Below are positions 34,070-44,730 of a stretch of DNA of 64,000 bases, one piece after another. A model generated the notes under the pieces. It had not been told where the DNA came from. It saw only the letters and a program-made list of their open reading frames with translations, and ran no database searches. Made by a program: the position numbers and the translations under genes. Location of the stretch: contig JAFFJZ010000001.1 of assembly GCA_018340375.1 (NCBI GenBank), forward strand, positions 33,410,001 through 33,474,000, written 5' to 3'. The stretch is from Gonatopus flavifemur (Eukaryota > Arthropoda > Insecta > Hymenoptera > Dryinidae). Each line of letters starts with the position of its first letter. Positions within the stretch are counted from its first letter, which is position 1.

Positions 34070-34102
34070 TTTAATGATTGAAAATGAGATTTAACATTAA
34101 TA

Positions 34103-35107
34103 TTAACGAACTCCGCCTTTGGAATGTGCTATAAGCCATTGCAGCGTTATGTCGATATTGTCTTTTTCTTTGCACGAAATGCTGTAGCAGCATATCTCAC
34201 GATCTTGAATGGCGGATAGATTCCTGGATAAATATAAGAGTTATTTTTATTATAAAATGAAAAACTAAGTAAATTGCATTTCGTGGTTTCTCTTGGACTT
34301 ACATTCTCTCTATTAATCCATTTTCGTCCAGAGCGTAAGGTAAATCCCTTTTGTTGCCAAGCACCAATACAGGAATGCCGCTCAGTTGTGGTTTGTCTAG
34401 GAGATTATGTAACTCGTTACGACTGGCTTCGATTTTTTCGGAATCTGCTGCATCTACCATATAAACTATAGCGTTAACTCCTCTACAATATCTCTCCCAC
34501 ATAGATCTAAACCTCGGTTGTCCTCCTATATCCCAAACCTTAATGGTTACATTGCCCTTTGTGATTTTACGCATATTGAAACCAACCGTAGGTATCATAT
34601 CTTCGCTGAATTGCCCTGACTGAAAAATTCAGAGAATCCACTGTGGTAAAAATGCTTCATTAATTTTGAATATATTAAAAAATGCAAATTAGAATGAGGC
34701 TGAAAGCGTAAGATGCCGATACACCTTTCGATGATTATAAATAATTGTTATATTGTCACAAGTGTTGACCTTTTAATGCTTCGACACGAATGATTGAACA
34801 AATTGTGTAATAAAGAAGGAAATAACAATATAACCAAGAATGAGAACACTTGATAAATCATAATTCGTAAAACCAGAAATCGAGGGCAGTTGAAGATGGA
34901 CAAGTGACAAGGTATGTTTTTGTCCCAGACAAAGAGCATCAATGATAAAGGAAGAAAATGGTTAAATGGTTTAAATATTCGTACCGCAATGACATTAACG
35001 AAAGTTGTCTTTCCACTGTATTGAAGGCCAACGAGAGTCAATTCCATCTCTTCCTTCCAAAATAATGATTTGAACCAGTCCAGAATACGATTAATTAGGG
35101 CCATCAT
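34103..35107 (-). CDS. Arl8: Arl8 small GTPase
   Basis: Three exons on the minus strand: 34985-35107, 34303-34619, 34223 down to 34103, giving exactly 186 residues as in the family. The N-terminal amphipathic helix [20 protein letters not shown] is diagnostic of Arl8. P-loop GLQYSGKTT at 27-35, switch [16 protein letters not shown], switch [15 protein letters not shown], guanine-binding NKRD, and [20 protein letters not shown] near the C-terminus. Arl8 sits on lysosomes, is activated downstream of BORC and recruits kinesin adaptors (SKIP/PLEKHM2) for outward lysosome and presynaptic cargo transport, and HOPS for fusion. Start at 35107 follows family length. It shares a short upstream region with the divergent TADA1 gene. 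Confidence 0.97.
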
Positions 35108-35531
35108 TTTGAATGGTAGAAGAGGTAACTGAATGGCCTGAAAAACTTGAAATGCGAATTGTATTGCACGTTATGTTGTAGGAACACTTGCCGATTCAAC
35201 TTGGTTACTTTGACATATAATGTCCCATGTATTTACTATAGCGATGGATGAATGACGAATACACACGGTAGGCACGGTATGACGATAAGGGCGTTCTCTC
35301 ATGGACCGGAAATTTCCAGGTAGGGATCAATTGGCCCGTATGCGAATGAGCCCGAAAAATCACCACGTGTCACTAGTCGTCCTCCAACCCTGATAAAAGT
35401 CACTAATTCTTTTCGGATTTAATTTCATTCGAATACTGCGCAGGTCAACGTGATGACACCTGGTCGTGTGTATCGATTGAGATAACCTCAACCCTGAATC
35501 AAAACAATCAAAACAAAAACATTTCGTCACA
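35108..35531. promoter_or_regulatory. Bidirectional promoter region of Arl8 and TADA1
   Basis: 424 bp between the divergent start codons. At about 35283-35354 there is a partly palindromic stretch starting TAAGGGCGTTCTCTCATGGA, resembling the ends of the hairpin elements at 42927-43220, so a small mobile element may lie in this shared promoter. Confidence 0.6.
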
Positions 35532-37098
35532 ATGACCACCTCGAAGGAGTTAAACTTGGCCAGGAAAAATCTTGCTCTATCTTTGGGCGAAAATGCAAAA
35601 CTGTGAGAAAATATATTTAATCGTTTAACAAATTTTGTATTTCCACGATACAATGAATGTCTTTCGAGCCACATGTGAAATCAAAATAATTCTTTTGATT
35701 ATCTTTTGCAATATTTTCTGAGACATACTTGGAGATTTGGTATTCTTGTTTTTATAAACTCCGTTACATTTCTTAAATTTCTGAAAAGTTTCTGTTTGTG
35801 TTGTATAAAATTTTAGCAAATAACTATAAAGACTAATACAAAACAAACAACGTAGAAGTAATTGCTCATCATATGTTTCCTTCCAGATATTTTGATAAGA
35901 TGAAATTATGGTTCCAAATGAAGGTAATCAACGTTTCTTTATTTCGACTAAATATTTTTATCTCTATCGATAATTCATAACATTTCTAGACGACTAAAGA
36001 AGAATTCGACTGTGAAGCTCGAAATATCATGACCGAGGATCAAGTTCATCTGCACAACGAATTCCTGCTCTGTCTTTTTAATAAAGTTCGAGGTTTAGCG
36101 GCGGCCGCACCCGTCCCTCGAACCAGTAAAATCAACAACGCGCATAGATCTATCGATAGAGACAAAGTAGCAAAGGAAAAACGATTACGTTTGAAACGCA
36201 AATACAAGACAGATAAGTCTAATTTTGAGGTAACGTGCTTCTTTTTATCAGTTTGACATCGAATTTCTGTAAAATTTGTTCACTAAAAACATAAATTTCT
36301 CCCGTCTAGTCAGCGGATATGTATGTCGAAGTCTTAAGTCAAAATTCATCTCCGGTCGGGGATGAGCCTATAGGAGCAAACCGTTCGAGTGCTCAAGAAT
36401 TGGTGTTGCCCGATAGAACGTTTGTTCTAGCAAGATTAATGCTAGCGGCATGGGAAAACAATATGGATGGCGCGGAAGAGAACACCGCTCATATCGTAAT
36501 AGCGGCTACTCAGATTTTCTTGAAAAATATATTGACTGCTATTTTTACGAGAAGAAAAGGATTCGCCGTGAGAGATGGATCGTTTATATATAACATAGGA
36601 GAGCCGGTTCCCAGTTCTTGGAAAAGAAATACAGCTTACATGGTGCAATCTTTGGATTATGGGTAACCATCAGCAAAATTTTTCCATTCATATGATACGA
36701 TTTTTAATGTTAATTGAGTAATTATTTCTTAGCGGGCCAACGGAAGTAATAGACCCCGATGGACAAATTCCCACCGCCAAGCGGAGCGTAGAAGAGGCGG
36801 AACAAGCAACCGCTTTTTCCCTGGCGTGTTCTACTCAAATCACTCCTCCTCAATTGAAACCGGTTAGCACAGCTGATCTGCAGCATGTTTTAAAGGTAGG
36901 AACATTGATTTTCTCCTATCAACCGATCGATCGTTTCACATAAATGATAAAACCATTTTTATATAGATTTATAAAGGTATTATATGCAATCATACGATTT
37001 ACGCTACCAACATGGAGCGTTTATATACGTATGCAACGCATCCTACGTGGGAAGATTTAGAAGCCAGAGAGATTTTATGTAGACAATCTGCAATTTAG
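35532..37098 (+). CDS. Tada1: Transcriptional adapter 1 (SAGA complex subunit)
   Basis: Six exons: 35532-35602, 35887-35923, 35990-36229, 36310-36662, 36733-36895, 36967-37098; 331 residues, against about 335 in vertebrates. The SAGA-Tad1 domain begins at the N-terminus (LNLARKNLALSLGENAKLYF, DKMKLWFQMK) and includes LHNEFLLCLFNKVRG. A basic stretch (DKVAKEKRLRLKRKYKTDKS) and the histone-fold-like C-terminal part (LPDRTFVLARLMLAAWENNM, VIAATQIFLKNILTAI) follow. TADA1 holds together the core module of the SAGA histone acetyltransferase co-activator in the nucleus, pairing by histone fold with other core subunits. All introns are GT-AG, 63-284 bp. Transcribed divergently from Arl8. Confidence 0.94.
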
Positions 37099-37630
37099 AT
37101 GTAGTTATAATTTTATTTCCTCGTGAAAAATGATGTTTGGTGTTTTTATAAAACCAATTTTTATAAGAAAGAAGCAGAAAAATAGTTGAATTCTCATTAA
37201 AAAAAAAACTAATTTAACTCGTCCTGTGAATTTTTAGTATATAAACTTAGTTTAATCTTCTATAATTTATCAGATTACTTACTGTACAGATGCGATTAGT
37301 TGATAATAGTATATTGTTCACCAAGTGGGCAAATTATAGGCAATTTCTACCAAGTACGAACACACCATTTTTTTCCCACAACTGCGAGAAAAGTGTATAT
37401 TGTTGGCATATATGTAGAGTTTTTAACAAATAGTTGATATTTTTCGTCACAAACTCGACTCTCGCATATTTCAGAGCAGACAGAGGGTAGGTTTATTCCA
37501 CTGAAATGGGATGAAAGGGAGCGTTTTTGTCCCATTCGCTTGGAATCAATCACTTTCTTCCCCTAAAATAGGTTTGAAAATGGAGACTTTTGTAGAAAAT
37601 TTGTTGAACCGTGCTATTTTTAACCATATA
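37099..37630. other. TADA1 3' flank
   Basis: No gene supported. Open frames here on both strands overlap each other and have no recognisable features. Confidence 0.35.
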
Positions 37631-38702
37631 CAGGGTGTCTACTACTCTTTAAATATCCTGGGAAACCAGAATTGCTTCTTGAATCCTGGAAAAGACTTGG
37701 AATCATTTTTTTTTATCCTGGAAAAATTGAAATTGCATTTTTGATTAAAAACTGCGATATTCGTATTTTAATTGAATACCTGGAGCTTAAAACTTGATCG
37801 AATATGTTGTTCAAATACAAAATGAAACATACCTGTTACCAATATTCATCAAAAGAAGCTATTTTCTTCAAGTTGAAATTTTATTCCACGACCATTACTC
37901 GATGAAATGAAAATTAATAAGTGAAAATTCCGTCCCTTTTGAAATAGACGTCTTATAAAACGTATGTGACGATTACTCGGCGAAATATGATTGAAATATT
38001 ATAAGGCTTTGGATTTAGTTTCGTTGGACATTGCAGAAGTGAAAAATATGATTCGAATGATCGAAAAATTCCATCGATAGATAATATTTAATCACAAGTT
38101 GATATCAAAACCCGAGCTGGTCGAAGTTTGAAGGGAAAAAGTATCGAAGAAGGTTTAAAATTGAAAATTTATTCCTCTGTGTCGGAGAAAAACATGATAA
38201 AATTGTGTAGATACGTGAAATCGGTGAAAAATCGGGAACACTTTTCATATTATTAGATTTAGAGAATAAAAGGTAGGATGGAATAATATTCGAACAACCT
38301 GCGAAGAGTGAAAAATAAGACAGATATTGTCTTTGTACGTTGTTCACACGTTGTATTATTGCCAGGGTTGTCAATTTTACCAAGCGCTGGAGCAAATTGA
38401 TGAAAAACTTGCAAAAATTCGTCTCCGTGGAGTATAAATTAATCGATTAGAAATTTGCTGAAGTGAAAAATGAAGAGGACTTAAGAAGAACCTTTCTTAA
38501 AAAGTGCACTTGCAAATTTGCAACCCTATATACATGTTGATGTCTCTATCTCTTTATTCGACGTCTAACGAGCTCATCTCATCCTCAAAGATGCACAGTG
38601 ACACAAAATCATCACAGTCCTAGAATTTTTCAATCGATTGTCCCCCTGGAAACTCCTGGAAAAGTCCTGGAATCGAATTTTTCGATAACAGTAGGCACCC
38701 TG
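37631..38702. mobile_element. Non-autonomous element, CAGGGTG ends, 6-bp TSD CATATA
   Basis: Inverted ends CAGGGTGTCTACT and (inverted right) CAGGGTGCCTACT, each followed by TCCTGG/CCAGGA-rich subterminal motifs. CATATA flanks both ends (37625-37630, 38703-38708). 1072 bp, no transposase frame. The ends recall hAT-type termini, but the readable duplication is 6 bp, not 8, so the superfamily is uncertain. A smaller inverted pair (CAGGGTTGTCA near 38364, CAACCCT near 38520) lies inside. Confidence 0.7.
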
Positions 38703-39354
38703 CATATAAAAAATCAATTTCGAATCTAATTTTTATTAAAAATGAGAATGATTCTTCAAAACCTCTGTCCAGACGTAAATAAAATCTTAAAAAATCATCT
38801 CTAATTAATTTCAGACTTTTTAATGAATTCAATTTTGAGTAATTTGGCTCAAAAAAAGAAATTTGTAGGGATGATAGCATTGGTATCCTCTTGAGGACAT
38901 TCACAATCTCCAAAGTTACTAGATTTTTCTGTCATTTTTCTTAAAAATGGTTAAATCAAGTAGAAAAGAATGTATTTTTTTTTTTACAATTCAAAGAAGA
39001 CGCGGTTACTCATTCTTCATTTTAACCATCCATATGTGAGAAAATTTGGTAACTTTTGCCGAGATCAATGAACGATGATGAATGATTTTAGAATTTTTAA
39101 TTGAATAAAATATAATTTAATAAATAATAAAATATCTATTATTATAATTATTTTATTATATATTAAAATTACAAGGTACATGAATTTGTTTCTCAAAATA
39201 ACAATTACTCCATGATGGAACCCAATGAACTATTTTTTTTATATCTCTTCGTTCATAAACTCATAGAAAAAATATAATACAAAACCTTTGAATGAGGAAG
39301 TGTGCAAAGTTTTGAGAAAATATCAATGGATTCTCGTTGAAAATATATCTTTGT
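38703..39354. other. Intergenic with a degraded MITE relic
   Basis: At about 38890-39075 a sequence with AAAGTTACTAGATTTTT and, inverted, GTAACTTTTGCC resembles the TTAA element family at 51624 and 58800 but is too degraded for boundaries. No gene. Confidence 0.35.
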
Positions 39355-42300
39355 TTACATTCTGATTTGAAATTTACCGGCTTTGGTGATATACTTGACA
39401 CCTTTGAATGGTTTATATTTCTCTCCGTACATGTCCAACCGATTGACTTTCAATCCAGAAACGGCTAATTGATTTATCGTGAAATGCACCTAAAATACGT
39501 TCAAATGGAGACATAAGTGGGAGTTGACTGTTTTATAATTGAATAAAAGGATAAGAAATTAATGATAGGTACTTACATTTATAGCGGGATTCGATTCGGA
39601 TATGCTTGCGGAACTTTGTATAGATATCTGGAAAATAATAGAATTGTAATTGAAAGAAAAGAAAGATGTTGAGAGGAATAATTTGTAAGTGTGATAATAA
39701 ATCATCGTACCGATCCTCTTAGATTTGGTAATTTGGAGACATCTATTCTTCCGATATCCCAAAGTAATACCTTGCTCACTGGATCGAAAGAGTATTTTCC
39801 TTGATTGGGCGTTAAAGTACAGTTTAAAACTGCTTTAGGCATGGGAATTTCCAAAGTTACATTCTCAACCTGCAACTCGATGAAAAACGAAATTCAAGTT
39901 TCATTTACGAAATATTTCGCTGAAAAATGAAAAAAACAAAACCATGAATAATCTCTGAAAAACATCGAATAGCTCGGTGGTAACAGATTTGGAAGCAACA
40001 AGGAAGTAATCGATGCTGTAAATCAGTATTTTGAGGAGTCTAATGCATCGGTGTATAAAGATGGTATTACCAAATTAGAGCACTGTTATGAAAAGTGTAT
40101 TAGTCTTGATACAGATTATGTTGAAAAATAACGCAGAAAGAAAATCCAAAAAGAGTGTTTTTCTTGGTTAGGCCGGAAACTTTTCACCCCATCCACGTAT
40201 TTCAATATCATACGTGAAAGAATATTTGGAAGTTTTTAAATGTTTTTCTCAGCAGTCAGAAAAATGTTGAAATTCAATTCATCAGGGCCTCGTTAGGATT
40301 TCGTTCCCATTTGTTTGCAAATTTATCAGATTTTTGCAGAGATTATTCACGGTTTTGTAGACATTTTTGATCCAAATATTTCCATACGGAAAGAAACGTA
40401 CAGTTCTGCCAACGGTTTGTTTAGGTCCCACAGTGATATCCAATCTTCCACCTCCCGGTTCTTTGAGACTGATATTATGCCTTATATAAATTGGAATTGC
40501 TACTATACTTTGTGATCCTATATGATAAGAAAGAAGACGGAAGTTACCATCTGGCGGAATGAAAGACAGAATTCTTTCCGACTGAAATGAAGCGTCACCG
40601 ATGAAACGATTTTTCAATTAATTCAAATAGAGTACATTGTTGGTCGCTTACCTCCCATCTTTTGAATCTTACGCACGGGTGAAAGCTCACATCGTCGAAT
40701 AACCTAGGATTCATAAATGAGAGCGTTAAATCAGGCATTCCGCTTAATTTTATGCAACAATCGATCTGAAAGAAAATGGAATGAAATGAGAGATAGTAAA
40801 GGTCTTAGAACTTGGTAAGGGTGAAAAATTTCACGAAAATTGTTTTCAAAAACTATTTTTTTTTCATTATTTACCACATAAATTATGAGAAAAGTCGTAA
40901 AATTTTGTCTCCCCTTCTCATTCTTAAGAAAATAGTACAAAAGACTCACATATCCTTGGATTTCAGCGAATACAGTTACTCCGGTTTTATCGATAATAGC
41001 ATCTACCTCTTCCACTACGTCAAAATATGCTTCATTATTCGTATATTTGACCCCTGTACGTCTCCAAGGAACATTAGATAATTGGCCGCTCGGTAGAGTT
41101 GCGCTTACGCTATTGAATGATAAATTTATAAAATCATTTCCTCGACGACTTGAAATTCTTTCTTATACAAGTTTATAAGTAGCTTTGTTTGGGACGAAAA
41201 TTTCGTAAGTTGAACTTTGTGTAATTTTTATTAAAAATGAAGATCATCGGATGAAGCCACTTATACGCTTGTACGCTCTTAAAAATATTGAATAATATGA
41301 AACGTATGTACTTTGATTTTCCTGTGACAGTGTTTGCTATGGTTCTTAATATATTAGGTGGTTTGATAAGTTCTTTCAATATATTAGATTCGGTAGCCAG
41401 TGGAAATCCATTGTCCAACATTTCGTCCAATAGTTCGTAAACAACAACATAATTCTCTTTTATAATTGTTTCTGTACATTCACTGAAATAATCTTCAAAA
41501 GTGTCCACCACTCTGTGTAGAAATTCAATCACGAATAAGGGAGGAACTGAAAAGAATAAATAATTGCATAAATATGTTATAATTCAGTTTTGATTACCAT
41601 TATATTTGAAGAAACTGAGTAATAATTGTAGACAACATTAATGTATAATAATTTAGCCTGTTAGACTCGGACAATGTGAAATCCAGAGAATCAATGTTAT
41701 CTCTTGTACAGAGAAATACATCGATATGAAGAGCCATGAAACATTAGAAAACAGATAAAATTTTGCTACGTAATTTTCAAATCGCTAAGCAATGATTACA
41801 AATTTCAAATATATAGCGATAAAGTGCACTGCTGAGATTTGGCTCTAAATATAAATCCAAAGCCCTAAACATATTCCTAAACATTTGAAAAAAGATTATA
41901 AAAATTATTGACATTTGTAGATTAATATACTTATAATCATTTGCATGATTCTTAGGGAATCATTTGTAGTTCCAATTTCATATTCCAAGCTCAATTTTAG
42001 CAATGGACTTCGTCATTGCAGATAGTTGATCAGAAAGGACACGAGTCCATGGTCCTCAATTGTTGGAAGATTCAATTAAGTCGATGCTCTTGATACTCCT
42101 TGAGGTATGAAAAACAAAATGAAATACCTTCGGTAGTACATACAGCGACAAAGAACATGTTGCAACGGTATATGCTAATGAGATAATGATGTGGAGTGGC
42201 GATCACAGGAGGAGTATCTTCGGGAGTTAGAACTTTCCTCTGTTGATCAAAGAAATAATCGCACAAGGAACGTGCCACTGCACTTTTCCAGTGCTTCTCC

Positions 42301-42589
42301 ATGAAGACATCTCTGTGAAAAAAAAGGATTGAAAAACCCTGATATCCATTACATGTAACGTCAAACTTTAAGCTCCATTAGAATTTTATTCAAAATGTTT
42401 TTGTTTTGGTAATTATGAATATTACTTGGTATAAGTGAAATTTAGAATCTTAACCTATCATGTCAACAAATGGATAGTTCAGTTTGAATGCAATTCTATT
42501 TCATCTCAATAAGTAGTCTTTGAGGGAATGATTTTATTGAATTCAAATACGTACCCAGAAGAGTTGATAATAAAAAGACTATTTATCAT
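39355..42589 (-). CDS. AP3M: AP-3 complex subunit mu
   Basis: Nine exons on the minus strand: 42555-42589, 42128-42312, 41312-41546, 40950-41109, 40652-40765, 40402-40581, 39711-39869, 39577-39627, 39355-39489. They join in frame to 417 residues, essentially the length of animal AP3M1 (Drosophila carmine). The longin-like N-terminus MINSLFIINSSGDVFMEKHW leads to VPPLFVIEFLHRVVDTFEDY and the conserved NGFPLATESNILKELIKPP. The mu homology domain follows: LSNVPWRRTGVKYTNNEAYF, LSFMNPRLFDDVSFHPCVRF, LSFIPPDGNFRLLSYHIGSQ and the C-terminal YKPFKGVKYITKAGKFQIRM. The mu subunit reads YxxPhi sorting signals in cargo sent from endosomes to lysosome-related organelles (eye pigment granules in flies). 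Exon 1 is only 35 bp. A mariner relic sits in the intron between exons 6 and 7. Confidence 0.95.
39980..40192 (+). pseudogene. mariner transposase C-terminal relic in an AP-3 mu intron
   Basis: Plus-strand frame reading RFGSNKEVIDAVNQYFEESN, then KDGITKLEHCYEKCISLDTD and a stop, is the C-terminal end of a mariner transposase. The sequence then runs into a TIR-like GGCCGGAAACTTTTCACCC. It is a different lineage from the element at 3011-4061, whose matching part reads SSNEEAIAAVEQYFAELPEN. The 5' portion is gone. Confidence 0.75.
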
Positions 42590-42926
42590 GATTTAAAAAA
42601 TTCTACAAGTCAAAGATAAACACTTGATCTGTCAATTGAGAAGTTCCTGATAGCTGATCTACATGCTAACTGGATCATTGATCTCTATATAGGGTGGGCA
42701 AAAAACATTCCGGTAAACGGTAAACACTTGTTGGTCCGAATTCTGAAATTTCGAAAAAGGGTAGCCACCGGCAATCAGTGATGCCAAATTACCTGTCATA
42801 AACTATTTTTGGGTATTTTAACGCTTTTTTATACCAGCGCAATAAATTAAGTAAATTACAGTAAATTACTTTTGCTATGTCAAAAAGCTATCATTGATCT
42901 GGAACTAGTGATTTCTGGTGGATTCA
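42590..42926. other. AP-3 mu upstream region
   Basis: Promoter side of AP-3 mu. No TATA box stands out and no gene is seen. Confidence 0.35.
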
Positions 42927-43087
42927 GGCTAACCTCCCATGGACCGGAATTCGTTCCGGCGGAATGACTTTAAACCAATCGCTTTCACAATTTCTTTTAG
43001 AGCGTTCTGTCAGAAATCTATAAAAAATTGTGCATTGGTTCAATTTTCATTCCGCCGGAACGAATTCCGGTCCATGGGAGGCCAGCC
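42927..43087. mobile_element. Hairpin element A
   Basis: GGCTAACCTCCCATGGACCG on the left is matched by the inverted right end GGCTGGCCTCCCATGGACCG. Both arms continue GAATTCGTTCCGGCGGAATG. TAA follows on the right and directly abuts the next hairpin. Confidence 0.72.
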
Positions 43088-43090
43088 TAA

Positions 43091-43220
43091 GGCTACTCTC
43101 CCATGGACCGGAATTTTTGGGGGATTTGCAGGGAATTCTAGTAAGTTACTATCCATGAACCAATTGGGTCTGCGGATTCCGTTCCGTTCCCTAGAAATTC
43201 CGGTCCATGGGAGAGCAGCC
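43091..43220. mobile_element. Hairpin element B, flanked by TAA
   Basis: Ends GGCTACTCTCCCATGGACCG and, inverted, GGCTGCTCTCCCATGGACCG, both continuing GAATTT. TAA on both sides (43088-43090, 43221-43223). It shares its left TAA with element A. Confidence 0.72.
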
Positions 43221-43284
43221 TAATTCCTACCAAAAAAAAAAGGAAACTGAAAACTGAAAACTGAATGGGCCCCCAAATACCTAA

Positions 43285-43430
43285 GGCCCGCGTCACGTGG
43301 AGCTGAAAAAGGGCGGAAAGTGGAACGCGGAACCTTCGGTTGAAGAGGGAGGCGAATATTCACCTCTCTCTTCAACCATGGGTTCTGCGTTTCGCTTTCC
43401 GCTCTTTCTCAGCTCCATGTGACGCGAACC
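43285..43430. mobile_element. Hairpin element C, flanked by TAA
   Basis: Ends GGCCCGCGTCACGTGGAGCT and, inverted, GGTTCGCGTCACATGGAGCT. The arms include AGGCGAATATTCACCTC at the centre. TAA on both sides (43282-43284, 43431-43433). Confidence 0.72.
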
Positions 43431-43433
43431 TAA

Positions 43434-43567
43434 CCCCGGGTACTCATGCTAGCGACTGTCGCGCGCGACACCATTAGAAGAAAAAAGAGGAAAGATGTTT
43501 TCAACTCGGATCTCTTTTTTCTTCTAATGATGTCGCGCGCGACAGTCGCTGGCATGAGTCTCCGGCC
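43434..43567. mobile_element. Hairpin element D (GTCGCGCGCGAC arms)
   Basis: Arms GCGACTGTCGCGCGCGACA and ATTAGAAGAAAAAAGAG are inverted copies. Flanked by TAA on the left and TTA on the right, both shared with neighbours C and E. A second copy is at 50918-51051. Confidence 0.72.
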
Positions 43568-43570
43568 TTA

Positions 43571-43725
43571 GGCTGCTGTCCCATGGAATGAAAATTTACA
43601 ACGGAACGAAACATGCGGAATGAGCGGCACCAATCAAAGTCATTCCGCTGTTTTCTTTCCTACTATCCTATGAACGGAAAAAGTGGCGGATCGCGAAATT
43701 CTGTCAGAGGATTCCTCAAAAGTTT
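43571..43725. mobile_element. Truncated hairpin element E
   Basis: Begins GGCTGCTGTCCCATGGAATG and matches, in the same orientation, the left half of the complete copy at 50512-50777 (for example GAATGAGCGGCA, CATTCCGCTGTTTTCTTTCC or its near match, AGCGGATCGCG). Its right half is missing where the large fold-back begins. Confidence 0.6.
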
Positions 43726-43795
43726 CCATCTGATATTCCTAACCTGCACCTCCAAATTGAAAGAGGGGGGGGGGGGGGGGTTTAATGACATCAGT

Positions 43796-44246
43796 ATGGT
43801 AGTATGTGATAAGCCCGAATGGCACTTAAGCCCGACCGGATTATAACCCGAATGACAGTCGACCCGACTAGTTATCAAAAAATAAGGTTCGTTCGTTCTA
43901 CGTGCCCTGAGTTGCTCCAACTTGTACGGAACCAATCATTTCGTTGCTTAAACTGGAAGTAGCGAATTCAAAATACTTGGAGCGAGTTGGGGTAACTTGG
44001 GACATCGGTAAACGAACTTAGCTATAATCAAATCAAATGGAAAATTAATCGAAATCAGAGCTTATTCAACCTTTTACTTTCGAAATGTATAGATTAAAGG
44101 GTCATTACGCTTTGATTTCGATTAATTTTCCATTTTGTTTAATTATATTTTTATAATTAGTCGGGTCAACTGTCATTCGGGTTTGAAGTCGTTCGGGTTA
44201 AATGTAGTCGGGCTTATTACCAGTTGGGCTCATTGCATACTACCAT
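43796..44246. mobile_element. Palindromic element in the left arm, TSD CAGT
   Basis: Ends ATGGTAGTATGTGATAAGCC and, inverted, ATGGTAGTATGCAATGAGCC. Both arms carry several CCCGA-type units (AACCCGAATGACAGT). CAGT flanks both ends (43792-43795, 44247-44250). It is absent from the right arm of the fold-back, so it inserted after the arms formed. Confidence 0.75.
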
Positions 44247-44444
44247 CAGTTTGAAATCATAATCCTGTCGGATATATGAAATCCATTCTGAAATTTTCCT
44301 CCGTCTTGAATCGGCATTACAGATTTGGAGTATAATACTAAGAATGTTCGAGAATTGGACAGTGTCAAGTCGTATTTTACAGGGAAAAAACTACATAGAC
44401 TCAGGCGAAACTCATTTGATAGAATCCAATTGATATTTTGAACG

Positions 44445-44730
44445 AGGATTTCTACCAGATGACACACGGAGAATTCTTTTCCAAAAACAAGAATAGAATT
44501 CTTCAAGAACCCTTCTCGAACTAATGGATTCATTAAGAGCTCTGAAGAAAGTCAAAGTTTGAGACATCCAAGAGTTCTTTAAGGAAGCTGGAAGTATTGT
44601 TTGAGTACTTTCAGGAAACACGTTGGAGTCCCAAACATTGAACTCTTCCAGAGCTCTTTATGAATTCATTAGTTCAAAAAGAGTTCTCGAGGAGTTCTAT
44701 TCTTGTTTTGGGAAAGGATTCTTCGTGTGT
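44445..44730. mobile_element. Second palindromic insertion in the left arm
   Basis: Arms carry ACACACGGAGAATTCTTTTC and, inverted, ACACACGAAGAATCCTTTCC, then GAATAGAA and GAACTAATGGATTCAT. The right fold-back arm runs straight from GAGGATTC to CTTACTTTG at the equivalent place, so this is an insertion. Exact ends uncertain. Confidence 0.6.

Noticed and set aside
34274..34471. Plus-strand frame over Arl8
   Set aside because: Antisense shadow of Arl8 exon 2.
43761..43781. Long G run as a possible G-quadruplex
   Set aside because: A simple homopolymer within a mobile element; it may be an assembly-length artefact and there is no evidence of function.
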